Positions 16,247-24,581 of a stretch of DNA of 64,000 nt are shown in pieces (within the stretch, counting starts at the first letter, position 1; each line of letters starts with the position of its first letter). The stretch comes from an uncultured Lachnospiraceae bacterium (GTDB lineage: Bacteria; Bacillota; Clostridia; Lachnospirales; Lachnospiraceae). Location: the NCBI GenBank assembly GCA_947566645.1, contig CANOKL010000010.1, positions 1 to 64,000 of the forward strand, in the 5' to 3' direction. A model generated the notes under the pieces. It searched no databases. It saw only the letters and a list, made by a program, of their open reading frames with translations, and was not told the DNA's origin. A program made the translations under genes and the position numbers.

Positions 16247-17338
16247 TTATACAAGCATTGTATCCATAAGTTCTCCACTACAGCTTATATTCATAAGAGA
16301 TAACATTGCCATATTATGAATCGTATCACAGAGTTCAAACTCCTTGTCATCTTTCCAATGTGGTTTCCAATTTAAGACATAATCGTATACATCTTTGTCC
16401 GAAATGTCTTCTCTGCCCATAATCAGTTGATCATATGAATACAAAACCGTAGCAACCATCTCTGCCTGCTCAGTACTTTTCACTCTTCCAAACAAATCAA
16501 CCGTCTTTTTTACTGCTTTTAGTTCTTCATCCGTAAACTTTTCCTTATGAAGTTCAACTCCATCTGAAACGCTAAGGGAGATCATTCTTCCTAGCTGCTT
16601 TTCAACTATCAGATTGGCATTAGCCAGAGCGGTAATGCTCTCTTTAACCTGTGATGAAAATGGTCCGTAACTTCCTTTTGAAAATACAAAACCGGTATCA
16701 ACCCCATTTCTTGTCAGCACATAGCATATCTTCTGGTAAATCGTTCTACCCACCTTTAATGCATATTTTCTTTCATTTAATTCTTTCACAACCTGAAGAA
16801 TCAAATACCATTTTGAATTCACTTTAGAATTACTATTTCCAATAACATTGTCCCTGGAAACAGAATTCGAAAGGAACTCCCTCGTAATTTCCTTTGGACT
16901 AGTACCAAACGGGGCATATATCTCAATATTAATTGGAAGTTTACAAAGATTCTGATACATGACAGGACCAACAACACTCCATGTCAGGCCGCCATTCCCG
17001 CATCCTAATGGCGGAAACGCAATACTGTCTATACCATACTTCTCATAGTTTTCCACAAACCAGTTAAGACCATCAGTTACATATAACAATCTCGAAGGAG
17101 ATCTCCAGTGGTCTTTTGTTGGAAAATTTAAAATACTTACTTCATTATCCTGATAAACATATGGTATCCCAGGTTTTACTTCTCCTCTATCACATTTAAG
17201 AACATAGTCCATAAACATCTCCGGATATCTCTTCTTGAATTCAAGAGCAATACCTTTCCCCATTACACCGACGCAATTAACTGTATTAACGATAGTAGAA
17301 CATTTACTTTCAAACATATTTCCAATCTTTACTATCAT
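16247..17338 (-). CDS. darG: DarG-like macrodomain antitoxin (ADP-ribosyl-DNA glycohydrolase)
   Basis: 363 residues. The N-terminal about 155 residues form a macrodomain: IVNTVNCVGVMGKGIALEF matches the nucleotide-binding loop of DarG, followed by the second loop FPPLGCGNGGLTW. In characterised DarG this domain removes ADP-ribose from thymidine in DNA. The C-terminal about 200 residues are helical and, by analogy, would bind and block DarT. AAGGAG precedes the ATG, 12 bp after the darT stop, so the two are co-transcribed with the toxin first, as in known darTG loci. Confidence 0.9.
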   Translation of the reverse strand: MIVKIGNMFESKCSTIVNTVNCVGVMGKGIALEFKKRYPEMFMDYVLKCDRGEVKPGIPYVYQDNEVSILNFPTKDHWRSPSRLLYVTDGLNWFVENYEKYGIDSIAFPPLGCGNGGLTWSVVGPVMYQNLCKLPINIEIYAPFGTSPKEITREFLSNSVSRDNVIGNSNSKVNSKWYLILQVVKELNERKYALKVGRTIYQKICYVLTRNGVDTGFVFSKGSYGPFSSQVKESITALANANLIVEKQLGRMISLSVSDGVELHKEKFTDEELKAVKKTVDLFGRVKSTEQAEMVATVLYSYDQLIMGREDISDKDVYDYVLNWKPHWKDDKEFELCDTIHNMAMLSLMNISCSGELMDTMLV

Positions 17339-17350
17339 CTCATCATCTCC

Positions 17351-17959
17351 TTAAAAGAAAAATCTGGGTTCAACGTATATCCTTTTATTAAATCCGGCAG
17401 CTTCTAACTTATTTTTTACTTCTTCACTATACACAGCAGCACAAGCCACATAATCATATGGTATAAAGTACGGGATTAAAGCTTCGGCACATTTCGTTGA
17501 TTTTTTCTTAAAATATATAAATTGATTCTCATCTCGCCAGTCAGATGCAAAAACCAAATTAAAATCAATTTCTCTCAATCCTGTTTCTGGCGGATAAAAG
17601 CTTGCATATGTGCTTGATGCATTCCGGTCAGATACAACCACTCCCTTAAAATCTAAAATAGACCGGTCAAATTTGAGGATACAAATATTTTTATTCTCAT
17701 CTTTGCGTTTATATAGCATAGGATTTTTAGGATCAAAATACACATTTGCATATTTATGTAATGCCATTCCATTAGGAATTAGTACTGTATCTCTTCGCTC
17801 TTGAACCTCCTGCATTGCAATAGACGTATGCTTAATCTTCGAAGCTTTTTCATTGGACAACAATCCATGCCGCATAATTGACGGAATATTATCAATAGCC
17901 TGAATATTAAATAATCCTGTCTGATTTGTAATTTCAGTATAGAGTTCCGAGGGCTTCAT
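17351..17959 (-). CDS. darT: DarT-like DNA ADP-ribosyltransferase toxin
   Basis: 202 residues, a full length for DarT (DUF4433). Key parts are IPSIMRHGLLSNE with H31, VQERRD with R55/R56, the LHKYANVYFDPKNPMLY block, the ASSTYASFYP loop, and CAEALIPYFIP with E159, the position equivalent to the catalytic glutamate. Known DarT enzymes modify thymidine in single-stranded DNA and act in phage defence or growth control. The toxin reads as intact. GGAG lies 8 bases before the ATG. A hairpin copied elsewhere (18014-18034) lies in the leader. Confidence 0.92.
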   Translation of the reverse strand: MKPSELYTEITNQTGLFNIQAIDNIPSIMRHGLLSNEKASKIKHTSIAMQEVQERRDTVLIPNGMALHKYANVYFDPKNPMLYKRKDENKNICILKFDRSILDFKGVVVSDRNASSTYASFYPPETGLREIDFNLVFASDWRDENQFIYFKKKSTKCAEALIPYFIPYDYVACAAVYSEEVKNKLEAAGFNKRIYVEPRFFF

Positions 17960-18004
17960 GATATCAACTCCAATACAAGGATGTAAGCATCAAAAGGTAT
18001 TTTA

Positions 18005-18063
18005 ACGCTTCTGAACACGGATTGTTCCGTGCCAGCACAATCCCGACATGCACTTATAGTATA
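18005..18063 (-). promoter_or_regulatory. darTG promoter and hairpin leader
   Basis: Extended -10 TGTTATACT (18058-18063 core) on the minus strand with a weak TTCGAC at -35. The transcript would begin with about 90 bases containing CACGGATTGTTCCGTG, a 6-bp-stem hairpin that is also found at 59967-59982 in a gene-free region. Confidence 0.5.
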
Positions 18064-18273
18064 ACACATCTCACTCAATACGTCGAACATTTGTTTGATT
18101 GTTTTTTAATATGTATATACAAAAATATAATAACACAAAACCTCTCTTAAGAATACCCCCACATTCAATTTCACGCCAACAAATGTTGGGGACGGGCTGT
18201 TTCCTGTTCCAACTGCATTTTTCTTAATATGTGGTGCGCAGTGCCTTGGCTGTATGCCGTGCTGTAAGGCTTT
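18064..18273. other. Gene-free stretch with a decayed palindrome arm
   Basis: A/T-rich sequence between the darTG promoter and the ABC permease 3' end. At 18184-18196 TTGGGGACGGG is a left arm of the GGGGACGGGG family without its partner. No terminator or gene is evident. Confidence 0.6.
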
Positions 18274-19476
18274 CTATACCACAGTCCTGTTTTTTTGTCC
18301 GCAGTAAATTCCAAAACATGCAAGGACAGCAATCAAGCCCAAAACGAAAACTGCCATAACTGGATAGCTGACACACATACCGAACACATGAAACATTTTA
18401 AATCCCCCAAACACCTCCTTGATCAGTGTGACATTCGCCAGTCCAAAGTCAATCAGAGGCTGGAACCTCTGTGTAACAGCATCCCCCATTGCCGCCAGTC
18501 CCACGTTAATAAACAGAACGGCAAGACTTACCCCCACCGTGCCCATCTGGCTTTTCATCCGTGATGAAATAAAGCCGATGATAAGGCTGTAAACTGCCCC
18601 TGTGAAAATAAGCCATACTGCCCCGGCTACAGCAAGCTGCCATGTCTGAAATCCAAACATGGATCTTGCATACGCTGGAATAGATTGAATTGCAGCGTTC
18701 CAGCCATGCAGGCTGGCATGTGGAAGAAAACCAAAAATAAAGGTTGCTGCTACATAGATAAACGTTACAATAACAGATGCAGCCAGTATACTAAACAGCT
18801 TTGCTGTGACAATTTTCCGTCTGCCGCTTCTGGAACTTAAAATCAGGTGATCCATACCTGTTGACCGTTCCACGGCAAATACCGGGGCAATGATAAACGT
18901 CAGTGGGATAAACAGCAGAAACTGCATCATATGTTCGCCCCAGTTGACAAACAGATTCTCCCACAGCAGGATATTTGCAAATTCCGGTTCGCCAAGTGCG
19001 GTCAGCCTTTTTAAAGAACTGGAAAGTTTCTTGTACGCAAATGTATTCTGTTTTCCCTGCATTTCCAGTTCAGATAACTTCGACTCTAAAAGCGCAATTC
19101 CATACGGCTCATCACCGCTTTCCGGCGCCGTCCCATTCCAATATTCATCTACTCTTTCCGTAAATTCATTGTATTTCAGTGCCAGCATTGTTTCAGGCTG
19201 GTCCTTGATGCTTCTGGCAATCATCCGGGAATCTGTGCCATAACGGGCGCTTACTTCTTCATATACTTTTTTCGCCCAGGCAGCCTTCTCTTCATCAATC
19301 GTTCCCTCATATCCGGCTGCCATCTCCTCATAAACACCATAACTTTTGCCGCTTCCAATTAAAAACATGGAAGTCACGAAACCCATCAGACTGTAAAGGA
19401 TAAACAGGCAGACAAGCAGGCTTACCGTTTTCTTATTGAGCAACAACTTTCGAAATTCAAAATGAAATAATGACAT
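18274..19476 (-). CDS. ABC-2 type permease
   Basis: 400 residues. One N-terminal membrane segment (about 18-40) is followed by an extracytoplasmic helical region (about 45-170) and then five to six hydrophobic segments, the usual plan of ABC-2 export permeases. The start at 19476 (MSLFHFEFRK) has AGGAGGT upstream; a 14-codon-longer reading does not. The ATPase gene sits 60 bp before it. The likely role is export or membrane relocation of an unknown substrate, possibly an antimicrobial, under the MarR regulator at the operon head. Confidence 0.85.
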   Translation of the reverse strand: MSLFHFEFRKLLLNKKTVSLLVCLFILYSLMGFVTSMFLIGSGKSYGVYEEMAAGYEGTIDEEKAAWAKKVYEEVSARYGTDSRMIARSIKDQPETMLALKYNEFTERVDEYWNGTAPESGDEPYGIALLESKLSELEMQGKQNTFAYKKLSSSLKRLTALGEPEFANILLWENLFVNWGEHMMQFLLFIPLTFIIAPVFAVERSTGMDHLILSSRSGRRKIVTAKLFSILAASVIVTFIYVAATFIFGFLPHASLHGWNAAIQSIPAYARSMFGFQTWQLAVAGAVWLIFTGAVYSLIIGFISSRMKSQMGTVGVSLAVLFINVGLAAMGDAVTQRFQPLIDFGLANVTLIKEVFGGFKMFHVFGMCVSYPVMAVFVLGLIAVLACFGIYCGQKNRTVV

Positions 19477-19536
19477 CACGCTACCTCCTGACTTTCGCTG
19501 CATTCGCCAAATCCCCATACAAGTATGGCGCCTGAC

Positions 19537-20406
19537 TCATTGCCTGCGAAAATTAAAAATATACAGATACGCATCTTCCAGATTCGGTGCCGCCTGCACC
19601 GCATTGTCCGCAGGTCTTGATTCTGCAATTACCCGTACTTCCATAAGCCCATCCTTTGCTGCTACATTACTGATTACCGCCTGCTTCTGGTACTCCACAA
19701 GTTCCTCCGCAGACATTTCCACAAGCCAGACTTTACCAGCCATCATTTTGACATATTCCCCACTGTTATGCATATGGTGAATCACACCATACTCCATCAT
19801 CATTATCTGCGCAGCAATCTGCTCCACATCAGATACAATATGCGTGGAAAGCACTACCAGACGGTCTTTCGAATAGGCGGATATGATATTCCGGAATTTG
19901 ATACGTTCAAACGGATCAAGCCCGGAAGTGGGTTCATCCAGAATCAAAATTTCAGGATTATCAAGAAGCGCCTGCGCGATGCCAAGCCTGCGCTGCATCC
20001 CTCCCGAGTAAGTGGAACAATGCCGCTTCAAATCCTCCTGCAATCCTACACTGTACGCCAGTTCCTCAATCCGCTTTTTGGCGTATGCTTTTTCCATGCC
20101 CTTTAGCGCGGCAGAATATTCCAGATAATCCTTGCCGGTAAAATCACTGTAAAAGCTGACATCCTGCGGCAGATACCCTATCTTCGCCCTGTATTCACCG
20201 CCCACATCGTGAATGTCCCTTCCATTATATAAGATCCGTCCTTTGTCCGGGCGCAGTACATCCGCCATAATGCGGATCATCGTCGTCTTTCCTGCGCCGT
20301 TGGGTCCAAGCAGCCCATAAACCCCTGTTCCCATTGTGACAGAAATGCCTTTCAGAACCTTCTTATCCTTATAGCTTTTTTCTATGTCTTCAAATTGCAA
20401 TTCCAT
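19537..20406 (-). CDS. ABC transporter ATPase
   Basis: 289 residues, soluble. Walker A is GPNGAGKTT, the Q-loop GYLPQD, the signature YSGGMQRR, Walker [14 protein letters not shown], and the switch His is in LVVLSTHIVSD. It is intact and close to CcmA/BcrA-type exporter ATPases. It lies 19 bp after the upstream permease gene and pairs with the ABC-2 permease that follows. Confidence 0.95.
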   Translation of the reverse strand: MELQFEDIEKSYKDKKVLKGISVTMGTGVYGLLGPNGAGKTTMIRIMADVLRPDKGRILYNGRDIHDVGGEYRAKIGYLPQDVSFYSDFTGKDYLEYSAALKGMEKAYAKKRIEELAYSVGLQEDLKRHCSTYSGGMQRRLGIAQALLDNPEILILDEPTSGLDPFERIKFRNIISAYSKDRLVVLSTHIVSDVEQIAAQIMMMEYGVIHHMHNSGEYVKMMAGKVWLVEMSAEELVEYQKQAVISNVAAKDGLMEVRVIAESRPADNAVQAAPNLEDAYLYIFNFRRQ

Positions 20407-20425
20407 AAATGCTCCCTTTCTGTTC

Positions 20426-21268
20426 TTATCTTGGCGCTCCGCCTCCCCGCATTGCCTTTGCCACTTTTACCGTGGAAAAATCTGCCTGATTAAACTTCCC
20501 GACACTTAACGCGAAGAAAACCGTTCCGATAAGAACCGTAATCATAAGCCCCATAACCGGAGTTATGACAAATCCATAAATGTTAAATGACATTCCCTCC
20601 CGCAGGAGTCCGGCAGAACTCATTTTGTATGCCCCAAGCGCAATATACCGGAAAATAGACGTCACATAGGTAAGCGGATTCAGATATACGACTGGCAGAA
20701 GGAAACCCGGCATCATCGTAGTCGGTATATATGCGCCGGAAACAAACGTCAGCGGCATCATGATCATGGAGCTGATTGTCTGGAACGAAGGGGAGTTGCG
20801 TGAAACAGTCGCTAAAAACAAGCCAGCTGCGCTGAAGGTCATCGCTGAAACCAGCATTACCACAATCAGCAGCAAACTCTGAAGCACATTGATTTTAAAT
20901 CCAATGAGCAGGCTGATCATCATGGTAAGAGTCCCCTGTAAAGTGGAAACGACTGCCCCCGATATAATATTTCCGATAGAAATCTGGGAACGTGCAATCG
21001 GCGCAACCATAACCTCTTTCATATATCCATCCGAAATATCCGACAGGATATCTGACGAATTATTAATACCCGTCTGAAAAACAGTCATAATAATGACGCC
21101 TGCAATCAGATAATTCGAGGGTTCGCCAAAACCGCTCATGGAAGATTTCATCATAAAGGAAAACATCACCAGCATGAACATGGACATCACGATGCTCCCG
21201 ATCATCCTCCCCCTGTTTCTGGTATAATTTAACAAATTCCTCTGTATAATTGCTGTAACTGGATTCAT
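20426..21268 (-). CDS. ABC-2 permease, DrrB/NodJ-like
   Basis: 280 residues with six hydrophobic segments and the ABC-2 signature region (PLTFVSGAYIPTTMMPGFLLPVVYLNPLTY). Family members export drugs or polysaccharide. Its ATG overlaps the stop of the upstream ATPase by 4 bp (ATGA), so translation is coupled. The 3' end (encoding ADFSTVKVAKAMRGGGAP) is duplicated as a fossil at 40518-40577. Confidence 0.9.
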   Translation of the reverse strand: MNPVTAIIQRNLLNYTRNRGRMIGSIVMSMFMLVMFSFMMKSSMSGFGEPSNYLIAGVIIMTVFQTGINNSSDILSDISDGYMKEVMVAPIARSQISIGNIISGAVVSTLQGTLTMMISLLIGFKINVLQSLLLIVVMLVSAMTFSAAGLFLATVSRNSPSFQTISSMIMMPLTFVSGAYIPTTMMPGFLLPVVYLNPLTYVTSIFRYIALGAYKMSSAGLLREGMSFNIYGFVITPVMGLMITVLIGTVFFALSVGKFNQADFSTVKVAKAMRGGGAPR

Positions 21269-22182
21269 GACTGCCTGATCTCCTTTCCTGTGATTGCGAG
21301 GAAAACCTCGTTCAATGTTCCGTTTTTTGCCTCAAAGTCAATAATCGTATCTCTGCACTCTGACAAGATATGAAGTGCAGCAGGCGCTTTCTTAGTGTGG
21401 AAAACGATCCTGTTTTCTACTTTCTCATAAGGAATCTTCTGCTGCCTCAATATATTTTCCAGGGGTTCCGTATGCACACAGCTTGCATCTACCTCGGTTC
21501 CGGTATACTGATGCTTTAAGTTCTCCGGCGTGTCATGGGCAACAATCTTCCCATGGTCCATGATCACAACTTTAGAGCATACCTCCGCTTCGTCCATATA
21601 ATGGGTGGTCAGAAAAATCGTCATGTTTTTCTGCTTTTGCATCTTCTGGATATATTCCCATACATTTGCCCTTGTCTGCGGATCAAGCCCGGTTGTCGGT
21701 TCATCTAAAAACAAAACCTTCGGAAAATGTACAAGCCCTCTTGCAATTTCCACACGGCGTTTCATCCCGCCGGAAAGACTGCCGACAACCGCCTTTTTCC
21801 AATCTGTAAGTTCCACCAGGTCAAGGACAAAGCGGGTCCGCCCTGCAACCTCATTTTTCGGAACCTTATAAAAGCTGCAATGATATTTCAGGTTTTCCTC
21901 CACCGTCATTTTTACATCCAGCGTGGGATCCTGGAATACAATCCCAATATCTTTTCTGACCGCCCCCTTTTCTTTGGAAACATCATGCCCGTTAATCCGG
22001 ATACTTCCTTCTGTTTTATCCAGTATTGTACATAATGTATTGATTGTGGTACTCTTACCTGCACCATTAGGTCCGAGAAACGCAAAGATGCTTCCCTCAT
22101 CTACGGTAAATGAAATATCGTCTACTGCCTTGAAATCTCCGTATGTCTTTGAAAAATGTTCTACTTCAATTATTGGATTCAT
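21265..22182 (-). CDS. ABC transporter ATPase, DrrA-like
   Basis: 305 residues. Walker A is GPNGAGKST, the signature LSGGMKRR, Walker B VLFLDEPTTGLDP, and the switch is TIFLTTHYMDEAE. The C-terminal about 80 residues resemble the DrrA extension. GAGGAGG precedes the ATG. It works with the 4-bp-overlapping permease. A terminator-like hairpin 32 bp before the ATG may limit its transcription. Confidence 0.95.
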   Translation of the reverse strand: MNPIIEVEHFSKTYGDFKAVDDISFTVDEGSIFAFLGPNGAGKSTTINTLCTILDKTEGSIRINGHDVSKEKGAVRKDIGIVFQDPTLDVKMTVEENLKYHCSFYKVPKNEVAGRTRFVLDLVELTDWKKAVVGSLSGGMKRRVEIARGLVHFPKVLFLDEPTTGLDPQTRANVWEYIQKMQKQKNMTIFLTTHYMDEAEVCSKVVIMDHGKIVAHDTPENLKHQYTGTEVDASCVHTEPLENILRQQKIPYEKVENRIVFHTKKAPAALHILSECRDTIIDFEAKNGTLNEVFLAITGKEIRQS

Positions 22183-22212
22183 CGCCTTTCCTCCTCTCGA
22201 AAGTTTCCTGTA

Positions 22213-22256
22213 TCATAAAAAATTAAGTCCCATGGATTTTATTCCCATAGGACTTA
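22213..22256 (-). terminator. Terminator or attenuator before the DrrA-like gene
   Basis: On the minus strand TAAGTCC...GGACTTA (with an inner CCATGG/TATGGG part) is followed by AATTTTTT. Only about 34 bases remain before the ABC ATG, too few for a normal promoter. Either partial read-through from marR or conditional attenuation must feed the ABC genes. Confidence 0.6.
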
Positions 22257-22352
22257 TCGCTATAGATTCTATAGTGCCTCTAAGTTATTTATTCCCGTGG
22301 GCAGCGAGCCGGTCAGCCGTGCCTGCACGGATATCTGGCGGCTGCCGCGGGG

Positions 22353-23042
22353 TCAGATACCCCGTTGCCCGCTATGGGATATCTGACTGTCCGGTCTGCC
22401 GCCAAATGCGCCAAATCCTCCCCTGTCTGGAATGAAGCCGTCATAATCCGGTGAAAAGCGTTCCGCTCCCGGTATATCTGCCGGTCTTCTCCCTCTCTCA
22501 AAAGAGCCGAACGCCCTCTCACGCATAGACATCAGCTGCTCAAACTGTTCCCCGCCCATACGCTCCCTTGCCTGCTCCATCCAGTCTGTTATATGATCCT
22601 CCTCTCTGTCATCAGCCCCCTGCATAACAAACGCTGCAATAATCCTGTCTAAATACTCCCCAAACTGCTGCAATTCCTCCCGTGACAGGCAGCCGAGAAT
22701 TTCCTGATAATCTGTTTCAGGCTGCTGAATCTTTTTTCCTTTTTCCGTCAGATGAACAACCATGACCCGTTTGTCCTTTTCAGAGGGCTTACGTTCTACA
22801 TGACCGCTTTTTTCCAGCTTATTTAACAGTTCGTTCAGCGATTGCTGCCGGATGCCCAGCAGATATGCCAGCTCCCTTGTCTTAATTTCCGGCTGGATTT
22901 TCAGCATGGCAAGAATTCTCCCCTGCCCCCGTGTCGGATCGGCAAACGGCCCGGACTGCGCCTGGCTGAACATCTGCCGTCGTTTCATAAGCCATTGCAG
23001 CGTAGAGAGCTTTTCATAAACATCTGTATACATATCATCCAT
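22353..23042 (-). CDS. MarR-family regulator with a long low-complexity tail
   Basis: 229 residues. Residues of about 25-140 are a MarR winged helix (TRELAYLLGIRQQSLNELLNKLEKSGHVERKPSEKDKR, shown here only to mark the recognition region by its first residues TRELAYLLG). The last about 60 residues are Gly/Arg/Asp/Pro-rich (GGFGAFGGRPDS) and unusual for MarR, which normally ends near 150. It is first in line with two ABC exporters, fitting a drug-responsive repressor. GTAC-type palindromes in its promoter are likely operators. AGGAGC precedes the ATG. Confidence 0.9.
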   Translation of the reverse strand: MDDMYTDVYEKLSTLQWLMKRRQMFSQAQSGPFADPTRGQGRILAMLKIQPEIKTRELAYLLGIRQQSLNELLNKLEKSGHVERKPSEKDKRVMVVHLTEKGKKIQQPETDYQEILGCLSREELQQFGEYLDRIIAAFVMQGADDREEDHITDWMEQARERMGGEQFEQLMSMRERAFGSFERGRRPADIPGAERFSPDYDGFIPDRGGFGAFGGRPDSQISHSGQRGI

Positions 23043-23059
23043 ATCATGCTCCTTTCATT

Positions 23060-23135
23060 TTGTACCGGTACTTGTACCTTTGTTTACTCAATATAATACA
23101 GGTACCATTCCAATTTGTCAATAGTACCTGTACTA
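23060..23135 (-). promoter_or_regulatory. marR promoter with GTAC palindromes
   Basis: The minus-strand -35 TTGACA (23116-23121), a 17-base spacer and TATTAT (23093-23098) form a near-ideal promoter. Sites of GGTACNNGTACC type occur three times: downstream of -10 (GTACCGGTAC with GGTACAAGTACC), in the spacer (GGTACC) and upstream of -35 (GTACAGGTAC). The spacing suggests autorepression. Confidence 0.75.
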
Positions 23136-23235
23136 TTTTTTTAAATATGTTATTCACGGTCCATAAGGCCGCTCCATATCTGTTTTATCACTCCTTAGCT
23201 ACTCAGAACCTTTAAGCAGATACGGACTCAGAGCT

Positions 23236-23361
23236 TCAATTTTTCTCTGAATACCATGGAAATTGAGTAATTCTCAGCTTCGTACAGCCATAAGGGATAA
23301 GAGTAATCTCCTCTTCTTTCCCGTCCGGACAGATTGGACTGATGGGAAGAATCCCTGTGTC
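23236..23361 (-). pseudogene. 3' fossil of a glycoside hydrolase gene
   Basis: The minus strand encodes GILPISPICPDGKEEEITL then IPYGCTKLRITQFPW before a stop. An EITLIPYGCTKLRITEFP-like end is, from memory, common at the C-terminus of GH127-type and similar large hydrolases of Firmicutes. There is no 5' part: a GGGGACGGGG repeat replaces the upstream side. It lies just behind the sugar ABC operon, so it may once have been that operon's last gene. Confidence 0.5.
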
Positions 23362-23405
23362 AAATTGGGGACGGGGCATTTTTAAAAATGCCCCGTCCCC
23401 AATTT
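23362..23405. repeat. GGGGACGGGG-family palindrome, no tail
   Basis: A perfect 44-bp palindrome with arms AAATTGGGGACGGGGCATTTTT. It starts 12 bp after the stop of the GguB-like permease gene and cuts into the hydrolase fossil. Confidence 0.9.
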
Positions 23406-23417
23406 GCTTCTGAATCA

Positions 23418-24578
23418 TTATTTTGACCGTTTCTTTGACTCCACGTCAAAGATGACTGCTGCCAGGAGGACTGCGCCTTTTACAACCTTCTGCCAGTTGG
23501 CGTCTACTCCCATGATGGACATGCCCAGGTTGATCACGCCCATGAGGGTTGCACCGATAATGACACCCGGAATTGTGCCGCTGCCGCCGTATGCAGAGGC
23601 GCCGCCGATGAAGCATGCACCGATGGCGTCCATCTCGTAACCGTCGCCTGCAGTCGGATTCGCTGAGTTCAGGCGGGCAATGGTCATCATCGCCGCTACT
23701 GCCGCGAGGAGCCCCATATTGGCATATGCCATAAAATACACTCTGTTGGTATTGATACCTGACAGTGCTGCCGCCTTCTCATTTCCACCGATTGCATAGA
23801 GATGACGTCCCACGGTTGTCTTGGAGGTGAGATACCAGTAGATCAGGATGATCGCGATAATCCACAGGAGGATATTGGGGATTCCTTTATACTGTGCCAG
23901 CCTCCACATGAAAGCGAGAATCACAACACTGATTACGGTACATTTTATCACATCATTTGCAAGCGGATCCACGGCATACCCCTTTTTCGTCTTTGAGATC
24001 CTGCCTTTAAATACCAGTCCTACAAATATAACCACTGCGATGACTCCTGCCAGGATGCAGGTAATATTAAGTCCTTCTCCGTGGAAAAAGTCTACGATAT
24101 AATTATTGAAAAGCATCAGATATCCGTCGGGCATGGGCGCAATGGTAAAGCCGTCCAGGACAATATTGGAAAGCCCCCGGAACATCAGCATTCCTGCCAG
24201 GGTCACGATAAATGGCGGGATTCGCCGGTAAGCAATCCAGAATGCCTGCCATGAACCGATCAGCACGCCTGCCCCAAGCATGAGCAAAATCGCAAGGAAC
24301 GGATTAATCCCTTTATTGACCATGAGGGTTGCGCCTACTGCTCCCACGATACATACAACGGAGCCAACACTCAGGTCAATATTTCCGCCGGTGAGGATGC
24401 AGAGCAGCATACCGGTTGCCAGAACAAATACATATGCATTCTGTGCAATCAGATTGTTAATGTTCTGAGGAAGCAGCATTCTTCCTCCGGTCTGCCATGT
24501 AAAGAATAAAGTGACAATTACCAGCACGATCACCATGGTGTATTTTTTTAATAATGATGAAATACTTACCTTTTCCAT
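23418..24578 (-). CDS. Sugar ABC permease, GguB/XylH/MmsB-like
   Basis: 386 residues with about ten hydrophobic segments and the CUT2 signature region (LTGGNIDLSVGSVVCIVGA and AIGACFIGGASAYGGSGTIPGVIIGA). It takes monosaccharides passed on by the binding protein. It lies 3 bp after the ATPase gene, the third gene of a ChvE-GguA-GguB-type operon. Confidence 0.92.
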   Translation of the reverse strand: MEKVSISSLLKKYTMVIVLVIVTLFFTWQTGGRMLLPQNINNLIAQNAYVFVLATGMLLCILTGGNIDLSVGSVVCIVGAVGATLMVNKGINPFLAILLMLGAGVLIGSWQAFWIAYRRIPPFIVTLAGMLMFRGLSNIVLDGFTIAPMPDGYLMLFNNYIVDFFHGEGLNITCILAGVIAVVIFVGLVFKGRISKTKKGYAVDPLANDVIKCTVISVVILAFMWRLAQYKGIPNILLWIIAIILIYWYLTSKTTVGRHLYAIGGNEKAAALSGINTNRVYFMAYANMGLLAAVAAMMTIARLNSANPTAGDGYEMDAIGACFIGGASAYGGSGTIPGVIIGATLMGVINLGMSIMGVDANWQKVVKGAVLLAAVIFDVESKKRSK

Positions 24579-24581
24579 AAT

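Noticed and set aside
16247..17338. Host ADP-ribose macrodomain protein unrelated to DarG
   Set aside because: The adjacent DarT with intact key residues, the gene order and the additional C-terminal domain make DarG the better reading.
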